Shown piece by piece: positions 38,189 to 47,399 of a stretch of DNA of 64,000 bases. Location: the NCBI RefSeq assembly GCF_023715605.1, contig NZ_JAMBOL010000002.1:310001-374000 (forward strand). Reading direction: 5' to 3'. The notes under the pieces are model-generated. The model saw nothing but the letters and a program-made list of their open reading frames with translations, made no database searches and had not been told where the DNA came from. Both the position numbers and the translations under genes were made by a program. Every line of letters starts with the position of its first letter. Position 1 is the first letter of the stretch. Origin of the DNA: Halalkalibacter oceani. Lineage in GTDB: Bacteria > Bacillota > Bacilli > Bacillales > Bacillaceae_D.

Positions 38189-38404
38189 ATGTGGATTCAT
38201 ATTCTTGGTTATACACTGGCTGTCGTGGCTGGAATTGCGCTCGGCTTCTTTATTGCACGTAAGACGATGATGTCTTATTTGAAAAAGAATCCGCCGATTA
38301 ACGAGCAAATGCTCCGTGTCATGATGATGCAGATGGGTCAGAATCCATCCCAAAAGAAAATCAATCAAATGATGAAAGCGATGCAGAAGCAGCAATCGAA
38401 ATAA
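38189..38404 (+). CDS. yneF: YneF, UPF0154 membrane protein
   Basis: 71 residues. One N-terminal membrane span ([19 protein letters not shown]) followed by the family signature [20 protein letters not shown] and [21 protein letters not shown]0154 proteins are conserved in Firmicutes without a known role. AAGGAGGACG (38170-38178) suits ATG 38189 better than the TTG at 38180. A terminator follows, and then the Bacillus subtilis order is broken by a ger operon. Confidence 0.95.
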   Translation: MWIHILGYTLAVVAGIALGFFIARKTMMSYLKKNPPINEQMLRVMMMQMGQNPSQKKINQMMKAMQKQQSK

Positions 38405-38480
38405 GCTTTATTCGCAACGGCTTCAAACAGGGTCTGTACGAACGGACAAGCTGTTTGCGCCGCTTGCTTACTCTTTCATC

Positions 38481-38527
38481 AAACCACTTTTTTCTGCTAC
38501 CTTGAGCAGGGAAAGGTGGTTTTTTTG
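38481..38527 (+). terminator. terminator after yneF
   Basis: AAACCACTTTTTTCTGCT pairs with AGCAGGGAAAGGTGGTTT with an inner loop, followed by TTTTTTT. Confidence 0.85.
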
Positions 38528-38664
38528 TTGCTGAAAAGCATGATTTTCCCTTGTCCAGTCGCTCGCCGATCATAGTAGCCTCGCTTCTGATTGCGTTCAA
38601 TTCCTGTATAAAAAGTCCAAAAAATCTAACACTACAAACAAAATACGGGACAGGAATAGAGTGG

Positions 38665-39756
38665 ATGATGAGAAGGAAAATTACGATTACCCAATTGTTT
38701 AGTATTTTTCTCTTAAGTACGGGCTTTAGTAATCATGTTATTTTAACCCCTTTATTAATTGGTTCGGCTGGCCGGGACTCCTGGCTCAGCGTGATTGCGG
38801 GTTATTTGTTCATGCTGCTGTTTTCCATTTTACTCGTTTATGTGATCCAGCGTTTTCAGGAAAAATCGTGTTTGGAATGGCTCTCGGCGAACGTGGGCAA
38901 AGCGACCAGCCGGCTCATTGCTTTTTTCTTACTCGTTTATTTATTTGTAACAGGCTGGACAAGCATTGAAGAAACGATCAACTGGACATCGGAAACCTAT
39001 TTATTCAATACGCCCGCGCTCGTTCTTGCGATTGGGTTTCTCTTGCCGTCTTTCTTTATTGCATACAATCACCTGAATGTTCTCGCGATTTGCGCCGGTA
39101 TGATCCTGCCATTCGTCATTTTATTGGGGGTGTTCGTCTCAATTGGAACGATGACGGATAAGAACTATGATCTGATTACCCCGATCCTTGTTGAGAATAA
39201 CTGGCAGGATGTGTTTCATGGTGCAGTTTATGTGATCGGCTCTGGCGTGGAAATCTTTTTGTTTATCTTCTTGCAGCACGAAATAAGGCGGAAAATTAAA
39301 TTTTTGCACCTCGTTTTGATGAATACCTTTCTGGCTGGATTAACTGCCGGTCCACTAATTGGAAGCATCGCGATTTTCGGCGTCCATGAAGCGAAGAATA
39401 TTCGATATCCTTCATTTTTTCAATGGCGGCTGCTAAGAATCGGCGATTATTTCAACCATGTCGACTTCCTGGCGATTTATCAATGGTCGGCCGGTAATTT
39501 ACTTCGGGTTGCCCTCGTTCTTTATCTCATAACACAGCTGCTTTCGATTAAAGAGAAAAAAAACCGGATACTCGTCCAGCTCTGCATCTGTCTTATGTTT
39601 ATTATTCTTATTTTACTGCCTATTTCGAATGAAACGTTTCTCTCATTTCTTCATCTTTATTACTTTATCGGAGCGGCGTTCGGCTGTTTGTTAACAGGAG
39701 GTATCGCATTATTCATTAAATTCTCAAGAAAAAGGATGAAGGAGAATGAAACATGA
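38665..39756 (+). CDS. GerB-family germinant receptor, B subunit (operon 2)
   Basis: 363 residues, the usual size of GerB proteins. About ten membrane spans beginning ITITQLFSIFLLSTGFSNHV, with the typical AGRDSWLSVIAGYLF segment after the first span. ATG 38665 follows AGGAATAGAG; the longer frame to 38551 has no ribosome site and would run into the preceding terminator region. This gene comes first, giving a B-A-C order, unlike operon 1. No forespore promoter could be placed with confidence. Confidence 0.93.
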   Translation: MMRRKITITQLFSIFLLSTGFSNHVILTPLLIGSAGRDSWLSVIAGYLFMLLFSILLVYVIQRFQEKSCLEWLSANVGKATSRLIAFFLLVYLFVTGWTSIEETINWTSETYLFNTPALVLAIGFLLPSFFIAYNHLNVLAICAGMILPFVILLGVFVSIGTMTDKNYDLITPILVENNWQDVFHGAVYVIGSGVEIFLFIFLQHEIRRKIKFLHLVLMNTFLAGLTAGPLIGSIAIFGVHEAKNIRYPSFFQWRLLRIGDYFNHVDFLAIYQWSAGNLLRVALVLYLITQLLSIKEKKNRILVQLCICLMFIILILLPISNETFLSFLHLYYFIGAAFGCLLTGGIALFIKFSRKRMKENET

Positions 39757-41194
39757 CCAGGAAATGAAAGACTTTTTAAAAAACCTTTTTCAGCAGTCAG
39801 CGGATATTACGATGGAAGAGCATGTTCTCGTTAAAGGGGAAGAGCGTAACAGCGTGCTTGTCTTGTTTTGCAATGGTCTCATTGATAAGAAAATGATTAA
39901 TGAAAATTTGCAGGAGTTTCAGCATGCTTATGCAGATAATGGAGTCCGCGGAATTGAATCTGTCCGCTGCTCGATACGACTCAATCTTGACGGGAAAAAG
40001 CGAAAAAAAGAAGCAGAGGAAACGTTACTGGATAAAGTGTACAGTGGCTATACCGCTTTTTTTATCGGACACAGGTGCTTTTTAAGCGATACGGTCAACC
40101 CTCCAGTCAGAACACCGGAAGAATCAACGACCGAAGTCTCTCTCCGTGGTCCAAGGGATGCTTTTGTCGAGGACATCCGTTCTAATGTAGCCTTGATTCG
40201 CAAGCGGCTCAAAACGAGAACCCTTGTCGCAAAGCAATTTGAAATCGGCAAAAGAAGTAAAACGAATGTCCAGCTCCTTTATTTGAGCGATGTGGTCAAT
40301 CAGGAGCTCATTGAAGAAGTAACGAGACGCCTAGAGCAAATTGACATCGATATTTTGGAAACCGATAATCAATTGCTTGCCCTTCTCTCAGACAATCAGC
40401 TTGCGCTATTTCCGTTACTGAAAGCGACGTCTCGTCCTGATGGCGTTGTCGCCAGCCTCGCGGTAGGCAGATGTGCGATCATGCTCGATAATGTGCCGAA
40501 TGTGCTTATTGCGCCGGCGAATTTGATCTTTAACTTAAAAACGCCTGAAGATCAGCACATCCCGTATTATTACGGGACATTTGAATTGCTTATCCGTTTT
40601 TTAGGCTTGTTCACCTCCTTGTTTTTGCCCGCTTTTTGGGTGGCGTTAACCTCTTTTAATGTCGAGCAGTTGCCTTTTTCACTTGTGGCGACAATTGGAT
40701 CTTCGAGACTCGGTGTACCTTTTAGCACCTCGGTTGAAATGTTATTGGTCATCGGGCTGTTTGAAATATTTCGTGAAGCAGGGGTGCGGCTCCCGAAAGC
40801 GGTCGGACAAACAATTGCTGTCGTTGGCGGGCTCATTGTCGGTGATGCTGCGATCCGGGCGGGGCTCACTTCACCGACGATGTTAGTCGTTTCGGCGATG
40901 ACCGCTGTTTCAACGTTTACTCTTGGAAATCAGGCTTTATACGGCACGGTGTCCATTTTACGGATTTTGGCGATATTGCTCTCTTCCATACTTGGAATGC
41001 TCGGTTTTTTTAGCAGTGTCTTTCTCGTTCTCGGCTATTTAGCGAAATTGGAATCTTTCGGCCTGCCTTATTTAAGCCCGATTTCACCTTTCGATAGGAA
41101 CGATGTGATGAAGGCGCTGTTTAAGCTTCCTGTTGTTTCCGTCAAAGAGCGGGCACAGACGCTTAATGTCAATGATCCTGATAGAAAGGAATAA
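39746..41194 (+). CDS. GerA-family germinant receptor, A subunit (operon 2)
   Basis: 482 residues, longer than the A subunit of operon 1 (447). The family marker is SLRGPRDAFVEDIRSNVALIRKR, followed by the membrane half with GVRLPKAVGQTIAVVGGLIVGDAA. It overlaps the B-subunit gene by 11 bases. The Shine-Dalgarno (AAGGAG) lies very close to ATG 39746, so ATG 39764 could also be used. The two receptors in the window differ clearly, so they are not a recent duplication. Confidence 0.94.
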   Translation: MKHDQEMKDFLKNLFQQSADITMEEHVLVKGEERNSVLVLFCNGLIDKKMINENLQEFQHAYADNGVRGIESVRCSIRLNLDGKKRKKEAEETLLDKVYSGYTAFFIGHRCFLSDTVNPPVRTPEESTTEVSLRGPRDAFVEDIRSNVALIRKRLKTRTLVAKQFEIGKRSKTNVQLLYLSDVVNQELIEEVTRRLEQIDIDILETDNQLLALLSDNQLALFPLLKATSRPDGVVASLAVGRCAIMLDNVPNVLIAPANLIFNLKTPEDQHIPYYYGTFELLIRFLGLFTSLFLPAFWVALTSFNVEQLPFSLVATIGSSRLGVPFSTSVEMLLVIGLFEIFREAGVRLPKAVGQTIAVVGGLIVGDAAIRAGLTSPTMLVVSAMTAVSTFTLGNQALYGTVSILRILAILLSSILGMLGFFSSVFLVLGYLAKLESFGLPYLSPISPFDRNDVMKALFKLPVVSVKERAQTLNVNDPDRKE

Positions 41195-41198
41195 GAAG

Positions 41199-42335
41199 AT
41201 GAACTTTTCGTATAAAGGTGGACTTGTGCTTTTATTCTTCCTTCTCCTCTCGGGATGTTGGAATGCGAAGGAGCTGGGGGAAGAAAGCTATGTGACGGCG
41301 ATCGGGATTGATTTTCACGATGGTCGCTATACGATTTATACCCAACTGCTCGATTTCTCAAGTATTGTTACTCAGGAAAATAATAAAGCTGCCGAGCCGA
41401 TTCCATTATATATTGGGGAAGTAAGCGGCCGGACAATTAATGATGCGATTTTTGATTTGTACCGGACTTCGCAAATTCCGATCAACTGGGCTCATATCGG
41501 GACGATTGTTTATTCTGAATCTGTCTTGGAGCATGGGCTGGAGGAAGTCCATGAATCCCTGCAAAAAAACGGGGAATTCCGCTATACCCCTTGGGTGTTT
41601 GGCACGAAAAACTCCATACGTGAGATTTTGACGATCACCGGGTTTTTTCAGCTTCCTCCTTTGTATACGATTTTGTACAGTCCGGAAAAAATGTTTGATA
41701 TGAACTCGTATATTGAGCCGAAACGACTCCACACCTTTATCGCCGAATACAAGGAAGCGGGAAAAATCAGCCTGCTGCCGTCCATTTCAATCAATAAAAC
41801 GCAATGGTCCCAATCGGCGAAAGCTCTTGAGCCGAAAAACACGTTAATCATCGATGGAGCCTTTCCAATTGACAGCCAGAAAGGCCTCGCCAAAGAGTGG
41901 CTGTCATTCGCCGAATTAGTGGGGAAAAGATGGCTGCTGGATACAGCCGATAACATCCCGCTCGATTTTTATGAAGGGGGAGAAATTAAAGGATCGGTCA
42001 ATGTGACAGACACAAAAGGCGAAGTGGAAGTGACAACAAACGGGAATAAAGCTGAGTTTACGGTTACCGTAAAAGCATCCGGCTCGCTGACCGATTTGGA
42101 AGAAGACTTATCTCTAGACACGATAGAACAACTTATCACAAGACAGATTGAAGAGGAAATCAGACAGACATACAATAAAGCAATTGAAAAAGAAGCTGAT
42201 GTCTACTACGTGAAAAACAAACTGTTTCATCAAGGGACAAAGCCGGACAAGTTGAACGAATACATGCTAGATAATGATTCTTTAAAACAGATCACGGTCG
42301 ACTTTCACTTAAGGAGTAAGGGGCCTTATAATTAG
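41199..42335 (+). CDS. GerC-family germinant receptor lipoprotein (operon 2)
   Basis: 378 residues. Lipobox LLLSGC at about residue 22, then the GerAC start (WNAKELGEESYVTAIGIDF). AAAGGA (41184-41190) suits ATG 41199; the open frame from 41133 lies inside the A-subunit gene. Completes a B-A-C operon. It contains a long beta-rich C-terminal domain (VNVTDTKGEVEVTTNG). Confidence 0.94.
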   Translation: MNFSYKGGLVLLFFLLLSGCWNAKELGEESYVTAIGIDFHDGRYTIYTQLLDFSSIVTQENNKAAEPIPLYIGEVSGRTINDAIFDLYRTSQIPINWAHIGTIVYSESVLEHGLEEVHESLQKNGEFRYTPWVFGTKNSIREILTITGFFQLPPLYTILYSPEKMFDMNSYIEPKRLHTFIAEYKEAGKISLLPSISINKTQWSQSAKALEPKNTLIIDGAFPIDSQKGLAKEWLSFAELVGKRWLLDTADNIPLDFYEGGEIKGSVNVTDTKGEVEVTTNGNKAEFTVTVKASGSLTDLEEDLSLDTIEQLITRQIEEEIRQTYNKAIEKEADVYYVKNKLFHQGTKPDKLNEYMLDNDSLKQITVDFHLRSKGPYN

Positions 42336-42375
42336 AGGTGTTAGATTTGCACCACAATTTTTTGATGGGAGAAAA

Positions 42376-42597
42376 GTGAACGAAATCATTGCCAGTCCTT
42401 CAAACTATATATTTGTCGTCGTAACAGATGATAAGGAGCAGCTCATCAGAATTGATAGAAGCAGTAATTCAGTAGGGATTTTTCCATTAACATTCAGCAC
42501 CTATCCCAATTACAAGAGTGGTACAGAAATTATAAAAAGGAAGCGAATGATTGAGGGGGCTTGCAAGAGTAGTCAGGTAAACCCCTTCTGGACTTAA
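42376..42597 (+). CDS. possible small gene or remnant, unknown
   Basis: 73 residues from a GTG after GGGAGA. Mixed composition with an FVVVTDDKEQLIRIDRSSN strand-turn-strand pattern. It lies in a 483-base gap between the second ger operon and mnmH with weak ribosome and promoter signals. It may be a true small gene, a fragment, or chance. I see no family. Confidence 0.25.
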   Translation: MNEIIASPSNYIFVVVTDDKEQLIRIDRSSNSVGIFPLTFSTYPNYKSGTEIIKRKRMIEGACKSSQVNPFWT

Positions 42598-42737
42598 ACG
42601 GCGGCGTATGGTATATTTTATTCAGTGAAAAACCTGTACGGAGAATGATGAAAGTCTGATGCATCAACGGTTTGACGTAGATGGGGAATCCTTTCCAGCG
42701 GTTTGGAAGAGCAATGGAACTAATCGTTGGATGGACA

Positions 42738-42786
42738 GGGGGCTGGGACAAAAGGTAGTTTTTTTACCTTTTGCCCAGCCCCTCCG
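42738..42786 (+). terminator. hairpin of the repeat family before mnmH
   Basis: GGGGGCTGGGACAAAAGGTA pairs with TACCTTTTGCCCAGCCCCT around a T-rich loop. Same family as the hairpins at 4123, 30455, 44699 and 52441. Confidence 0.75.
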
Positions 42787-42818
42787 TGTTCCCTCTGAAG
42801 AGAAAAGGAGAATGTCGT

Positions 42819-43886
42819 GTGTCTAATGTTCAAATTGAAACGGTTACCCGTAAGCAGCTCTGTTATGAGAGCGATTTATACATTGATGTCCGTTCGCCGG
42901 CTGAATTCGCGGAGTATCGTCTGCCAGGTGCGGTGAATCTTCCTTTGTTTACAAATGAGGAGAGAGCGAAGATCGGCACGATTTATAAGCAGCAAAGCCG
43001 GGAAGCGGCAATTGAAGCCGGGGTGGCGATTTACGCGCCGAAATGGCCGGATTTCTTTGCGAAGGCGAAAGAGCTACAGCAGCAAGCTCCCGATAAAAGA
43101 ATGGTCGTCTATTGCTGGCGCGGTGGAATGCGCAGCAAGACGGTTGCTGCTACATTGGCGTTGCTTGGGATCGAATGTTACCAGCTGGAGGGAGGGATCC
43201 GTTCCTTCCGTCAGTATGTTCAGCAATCGCTCGCCGAGCAGGCGGAAAAAAAGCGGGACTATCTCGTGATTGCCGGTCATACGGGGACAAGAAAAACAGA
43301 AATCCTTTCACGGCTGGCTGAAAAAGGCTATCCGGTTGTTGATTTGGAAGGACTGGCCGGTCATCGCGGCTCTGTCTTCGGCCATATCGGTCTGGCACAA
43401 AAAAGCCAAAAGCAGTTTGAATATGAGCTGATGGCGCGTTTGCAGGAGCTTGATGATTCAAGCTATCTCATCATTGAAGCGGAAAGCAAGCGAATCGGCC
43501 ATATTGTCCTGCCCGAATTCATCATTGAAGGGAAAAAACGGGGGACGAGAGTCGAGCTTGTGTATCCATTTTGGAAACGAGTTGAGCATATTTACAACAC
43601 CTATCAGCCGGAACAGTATGCAAGCGAGATTTGGGAAGCGGTCGAGAAAATCAAGAAATATCTCACACCTCAGCTGTATAAAGAGCTTGAAGCGTTGCGG
43701 GAGCAAGCTGATTATCAAAAGATGTTTGCCACCTTGCTTGAATTCTATTATGATCCACGCTATGCGCATGCTGCGAAGCAGTATCCTTCCAAGGCGGAAG
43801 TGCTGGAGTACAGCGAAATCGATACTGCGGTTGACAAGCTTATCTCCTTGATTGAACAATGGAAAGAGCAGGAAGTGGCCCGGTAG
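42819..43886 (+). CDS. mnmH: tRNA 2-selenouridine synthase (MnmH/SelU)
   Basis: 355 residues. Converts 2-thiouridine at tRNA wobble position 34 to 2-selenouridine through a geranylated intermediate, using selenophosphate. The N-terminal rhodanese domain carries the catalytic cysteine in VVYCWRGGMRSKT; the C-terminal P-loop domain has GHTGTRKTEIL (T-R-K-T rather than the common S-G-K-T). GTG 42819 is set by AAAGGAG (42804-42810). Selenophosphate synthetase (selD) is not in the window; without it the enzyme would stop at the geranylated form. Confidence 0.95.
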   Translation: MSNVQIETVTRKQLCYESDLYIDVRSPAEFAEYRLPGAVNLPLFTNEERAKIGTIYKQQSREAAIEAGVAIYAPKWPDFFAKAKELQQQAPDKRMVVYCWRGGMRSKTVAATLALLGIECYQLEGGIRSFRQYVQQSLAEQAEKKRDYLVIAGHTGTRKTEILSRLAEKGYPVVDLEGLAGHRGSVFGHIGLAQKSQKQFEYELMARLQELDDSSYLIIEAESKRIGHIVLPEFIIEGKKRGTRVELVYPFWKRVEHIYNTYQPEQYASEIWEAVEKIKKYLTPQLYKELEALREQADYQKMFATLLEFYYDPRYAHAAKQYPSKAEVLEYSEIDTAVDKLISLIEQWKEQEVAR

Positions 43887-44053
43887 GATAACGGATTTAT
43901 TGATGCAAGCCGTGTCTGGATGAGGGGGATGGCGGACGCATTTCAATAAAGCGAATATAGTGGGATGACGGAAAGCGATTGAATCCTTGTCCGCTTTCAT
44001 GTATCTTTAAATAGGTGGCAAACGCGTTGTTGCCTTAGAAAGGAGTGGGCAGC

Positions 44054-44563
44054 TTGCAGGACAGTTATATTTGGATCTCGACCATCGGAGCTGCGATAAT
44101 GGCCATACTCGCGATTTTTATTCGGCTGAAAGCGACAAAAAAACCGGCCAGTGTCAAAAAAATTATTTTACCGCCGGTCTTTATGTCTACTGGTTTTTTT
44201 ATGTTTTTATATGAGCCGGCACGGCCTGACTTTTTACAAGTAGTCGAGGCGCTTGCCGTTGGGATGTTTTTTTCGATTTTCCTAATTAAAATGTCGAAGT
44301 TTGAAATTAGAGCAGACCGGATTTACTTAAAGCGTTCAAAGGCATTTGCCTTTCTGTTAATCGGCTTATTGCTCGTGCGGATCGTGTTTAAAGTACTGAT
44401 TGGTGATGCGATTGATGTCGAAGAGTTGGCCGGAATGTTTTTCCTGCTCGCTTACGGTATGATTTTGCCGTGGCGGATTGCGATGTTTTTCCGCTTCAAA
44501 AAAGTGGAAAAACAGCTCGAAACAAAGCCGAAATCAAAGTGGGTTGTGCCTGTTCAAACGTAA
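44054..44563 (+). CDS. ccdC: CcdC-like membrane protein (YneJ, DUF1453)
   Basis: 169 residues from TTG 44054, placed by AAAGGAG at about 44039-44045. Five to six spans with FIRLKATKKPASVKKIILPP after the first and the closing RIAMFFRFKKVEKQLETKPKS. In Bacillus subtilis yneJ (ccdC) lies in the yneF-ccdA-yneI-yneJ-yneK cluster; here ccdA and yneI are absent from the neighbourhood. The name reflects its proposed link to cytochrome c biogenesis, for which Bacillus subtilis evidence is limited. Confidence 0.85.
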   Translation: MQDSYIWISTIGAAIMAILAIFIRLKATKKPASVKKIILPPVFMSTGFFMFLYEPARPDFLQVVEALAVGMFFSIFLIKMSKFEIRADRIYLKRSKAFAFLLIGLLLVRIVFKVLIGDAIDVEELAGMFFLLAYGMILPWRIAMFFRFKKVEKQLETKPKSKWVVPVQT

Positions 44564-44580
44564 CGTAAAAATGAAAGGGG

Positions 44581-44697
44581 CTTGAGACAAAACTAGCTTT
44601 GGATCTACTGGCAATGGCTTCACACGCCACAAGCCCGTTGTGAGAAACCCACTCACAACGGGCTTTAAAAGATCGTGGCGGTTCCGCTCATTGCTTA
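44581..44697. repeat. 117-bp intergenic repeat, copy A
   Basis: Starts CTTGAGACAAAACTAG and ends TTCCGCTCATTGCTTA. It contains an internal stem, AGCCCGTTGTGAG with CTCACAACGGGCTT. Copy B at 52490-52606 is its reverse complement, with 115 of 117 positions the same. It is followed by a terminator hairpin in the same arrangement. Confidence 0.95.
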
Positions 44698-44698
44698 A

Positions 44699-44748
44699 AG
44701 GCTGTGACAAAAAGGTTAAAAAACAACCTTTTGTCACAGCCCCTCTTT
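44699..44748. terminator. terminator hairpin joined to repeat copy A
   Basis: AGGCTGTGACAAAAAGGTT pairs with AACCTTTTGTCACAGCCCCT, then CTTT. It lies between convergent ccdC-like and DUF2621 genes and can terminate both. Confidence 0.8.
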
Positions 44749-44750
44749 GG

Positions 44751-45188
44751 TCAGGATGAGCTTTTTTCAAGCAAATGCTGATAAGGACTCAAATCGACTT
44801 GCTTTTCGTTCAGCTTCTTGATTAAAAACTTATGGTCGCGCTTTGGTGTCGCCAAAATATAGCCTCTAATAATATACTCCTGCGATAATTCCTCAATGTT
44901 GTCCTCAAGTGCCAGTTCGCCGATTTTGCCGGCGATTTTTCCTTTCGCGACATCGCGGAACAGCTCAGGTACCGGTTCAACAAGCTCATTGAGCAGCTTT
45001 TTATCGTCGTCGCTCCACAAATGCAGCGTTTTTTCAATATAATAGTCCTGCCAATCAAGGATGGATTTCCCGTCTTCTTTGGGCAGACGCTTCAGAAATT
45101 TGCGGAACATAAAATATCCGCCGATAAACATCACGGTAATTAGAAATATCGTCCAGAAGACAATAAACCACATAAACCAGGTAGGCAT
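44751..45188 (-). CDS. yneK: YneK-like DUF2621 protein
   Basis: 145 residues. One N-terminal membrane span (FMWFIVFWTIFLITVMFIGG) then a soluble helical domain with DWQDYYIEKTLHLW and FRDVAKGKIAGKIGELAL. This matches the DUF2621 family, to which YneK of Bacillus subtilis belongs, and it lies convergent with the ccdC-like gene as yneK does with its neighbours. GGGGTGA precedes the ATG at 45188. Function unknown. Confidence 0.82.
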   Translation of the reverse strand: MPTWFMWFIVFWTIFLITVMFIGGYFMFRKFLKRLPKEDGKSILDWQDYYIEKTLHLWSDDDKKLLNELVEPVPELFRDVAKGKIAGKIGELALEDNIEELSQEYIIRGYILATPKRDHKFLIKKLNEKQVDLSPYQHLLEKSSS

Positions 45189-45286
45189 CTTTCTTCACCC
45201 CATTTTTTTCTCCATTTTATCCTAACACAAAAAAAGATTTGCCGCTATGAATTCAAGATGTATGATGATAGGGGAGGTGAAGCAAT

Positions 45287-45700
45287 ATGGGGTATTTAGT
45301 GAGCTATGGCATTCATGTGCTTGTGTCTGTCGTGTTTTTTCTGCTGATTCCTTTTTCATACTTAGTGAAAGGCAGTCTGTTTGATGGACAGGCGCGGCTG
45401 TTGCAGGTGCTTCGTATTTATAGATGGATCTTTCGCGCCGGTCACGGAGCGATTGTGATTTCTTTCGTAAGCGGCTTGTTTTTGAATGTCGAATGGACGA
45501 GCGTCTGGTTTCTTGTCGTGCTGCTTCTTTGGATCGTTATCGCGACGTGCTTAGGACTTGCGAGCAAAATGACGCGACACATTATTGAAAAGAATGGAGA
45601 AGCGGATGAGGAGCTTGCCAAGCTGAGAGTGTATGGCTTATTTTTAATGCTGAGTGTGCTGGCGATGTTCGCGGTGAAATTCCTGCGCTATTTTGTCTAA
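45287..45700 (+). CDS. four-span membrane protein, unknown
   Basis: 137 residues with four predicted membrane helices (starting GYLVSYGIHVLVSVVFFLL) and a charged loop (KMTRHIIEKNGEADEELAK) between the last two. AGGGGAGGTGAAG precedes ATG 45287. The short size and His/Arg residues near membrane faces (RAGHGAIVIS) resemble small heme- or copper-linked membrane proteins, but there is no diagnostic motif. Left as unknown. Confidence 0.75.
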   Translation: MGYLVSYGIHVLVSVVFFLLIPFSYLVKGSLFDGQARLLQVLRIYRWIFRAGHGAIVISFVSGLFLNVEWTSVWFLVVLLLWIVIATCLGLASKMTRHIIEKNGEADEELAKLRVYGLFLMLSVLAMFAVKFLRYFV

Positions 45701-45833
45701 GTAAATAATTTCCATTGTTTTTGTGAAAACTAACAAATGAAGGTCTCCAATTTTTAACATGAGCACAATGTCCGGGCAAGGTAGAAAGGCTTATACTGAC
45801 AATAGGACATGAAGAGAAAAGGAGGAAATGAAG

Positions 45834-46949
45834 ATGCGAGTAGGAGTGCCGAAAGAAATCAAAAACAATGAGAATCGAGTAGCGATGACGCCGGCCAGTG
45901 TGATGAGTCTTGTTCAGGCCGGGCATCAGGTGACCGTCGAAACAAATGCGGGACTTGGTAGCGGCTTTGACGATGAGGCGTACCGTCAGGCCGGAGCCGA
46001 AATTGAAGAGGACCGTGCGCTCATTTGGGAAAAGGCCGATATGATCATGAAAGTGAAAGAACCGCTTCCGAGTGAGTATCGCTACTTTCGTGAAGGGCTC
46101 GTGCTGTTCACCTATCTTCATTTAGCAGCGGCTCCTGAATTAACGAAGGCGCTTGTCGAAAGCGGCGTGACGGCCATTGCCTATGAGACGGTGCAAGTTG
46201 GCCGGACGCTGCCGCTCTTGACGCCGATGAGTGAAGTGGCCGGGCGGATGTCGGCGCAAATCGGTGCACAATTTCTTGAAAAGCAGTACGGCGGCATGGG
46301 AATTTTATTATCCGGTGTTCCAGGCGTCTCGCGGGGAAATGTAACCGTGATCGGCGGAGGCGTTGTCGGGACAAATGCTGCTAAAATTGCGATGGGGCTT
46401 GGCGCGAATGTGACGATTATTGATTTGAGTCCGGAACGCCTGCGCGAGCTCGATGATTTGTATGGTTCCGATATTCAGACGTTAATGTCGAATCCGCTGA
46501 CGATCGCTGAAGCGGTGGCGAATTCCGATCTTGTTATTGGAGCGGTGCTGATTCCCGGGGCGAAAGCGCCGAAGCTCGTGACGGAGGAAATGATTAAGCA
46601 GATGCGCCCGGGCTCTGTCGTCGTCGATGTGGCGATTGACCAGGGGGGCATTATTGAGACTGTCGACCGGATTACGACTCATGATGAGCCGACGTATACG
46701 AAGCATGATGTCGTCCATTATGCGGTTGCCAATATGCCGGGAGCAGTGCCGCGGACGTCGACGATTGCCTTAACAAATGTCACGCTGCCGTACGCCCTGC
46801 AAATTGCCAACAAAGGGGCTGAACAGGCTCTGCTTGAAAACAAAGCGCTTCAGCTCGGATTAAATATTGCAAAAGGTCATGTCACCTACGAGGCCGTTGC
46901 ACGTGACTTAGGCTATTCCTATGTAGCGGCAGAGCAGGCTTTCTCTTAA
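45834..46949 (+). CDS. ald: alanine dehydrogenase
   Basis: 371 residues. NAD-dependent reversible deamination of L-alanine to pyruvate and ammonia, important for sporulation on alanine in Bacillus. Substrate residues: [17 protein letters not shown] (Arg and Lys contacts) and [11 protein letters not shown] Rossmann motif [18 protein letters not shown] with [10 protein letters not shown]; late segment [16 protein letters not shown] 45834 is preferred over 45828 because AAAGGAGG (45818-45825) spaces better. It stands as a single gene with its own terminator. Confidence 0.97.
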   Translation: MRVGVPKEIKNNENRVAMTPASVMSLVQAGHQVTVETNAGLGSGFDDEAYRQAGAEIEEDRALIWEKADMIMKVKEPLPSEYRYFREGLVLFTYLHLAAAPELTKALVESGVTAIAYETVQVGRTLPLLTPMSEVAGRMSAQIGAQFLEKQYGGMGILLSGVPGVSRGNVTVIGGGVVGTNAAKIAMGLGANVTIIDLSPERLRELDDLYGSDIQTLMSNPLTIAEAVANSDLVIGAVLIPGAKAPKLVTEEMIKQMRPGSVVVDVAIDQGGIIETVDRITTHDEPTYTKHDVVHYAVANMPGAVPRTSTIALTNVTLPYALQIANKGAEQALLENKALQLGLNIAKGHVTYEAVARDLGYSYVAAEQAFS

Positions 46950-46978
46950 AAAAACAGTGTAATGATTCTTTCCCACAG

Positions 46979-47034
46979 CGGGATGTCTTTAGAAGGTCAT
47001 GGCTCATGACGATTCGAGGCATCCTTTTTTCGTG
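46979..47034 (+). terminator. terminator after ald
   Basis: GGGATGTC and GGCATCC form the outer stem, with an inner GTCATG/CATGAC stem, followed by TTTTTT. Confidence 0.7.
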
Positions 47035-47132
47035 TGGAGCGAGAAAAAAATCATCATCACTTTTCCTTGGCACCTATGGTAAAATCAAGGGAGAAAGTGG
47101 ATAAGATTTTTACGGAAAAGGTAGTGAATGCA

Positions 47133-47327
47133 ATGGAAACAAAAGACGCTGAGATGATATTGAACCAGCTTCGTCAAGGAGAGATTGAAGCTTACCGCGT
47201 AACGAAAGCGGATTTTCTGTCTTTTCGGGCTGTGTTGACGAATCAGGAAGATTTTTTGCATTTTCGGGGAAATGCCCAGCATGGCGGCGAGACGATCTAT
47301 ACCTATGAGCCTGGCTGGACGAAATAA
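47133..47327 (+). CDS. small soluble protein, unknown
   Basis: 64 residues from ATG 47133 (alternative GTG 47124), after GGAAAAGG. Sequence such as ILNQLRQGEIEAYRVTKADF followed by FRAVLTNQEDFLHFRG suggests a compact alpha/beta fold. It lies just upstream of the KinB-like kinase gene and may share its transcript. I do not recognise a characterised family. Confidence 0.65.
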   Translation: METKDAEMILNQLRQGEIEAYRVTKADFLSFRAVLTNQEDFLHFRGNAQHGGETIYTYEPGWTK

Positions 47328-47366
47328 AAAGCTGGCCGTATTTTAAAAGAGAAAGGTGTTACGACA

Positions 47367-47399
47367 ATGTATGTTAGAGAAGAAGAGCTGAAGACTTAA
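47367..47399 (+). CDS. 10-residue leader ORF coupled to the kinase gene
   Basis: Reads MYVREEELKT and then TAA. A good ribosome site (AGAAAGGTG, about 47350-47357) precedes its ATG. Its stop overlaps the kinase start as TAATG (47397-47401), and the kinase itself has only a weak Shine-Dalgarno. This is the classic form of a translationally coupled leader peptide. Its four consecutive charged residues give no obvious attenuation codon run. Confidence 0.5.
   Translation: MYVREEELKT

Noticed and set aside
38551-38664. Longer N-terminus for the B subunit of ger operon 2
   Set aside because: The extension has no ribosome site, does not resemble GerB N-termini and lies directly after the yneF terminator.
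43458-44000. 180-codon minus-strand open frame antisense to the end of mnmH
   Set aside because: No ribosome site and no domain; the sense strand encodes the well-conserved MnmH C-terminus.
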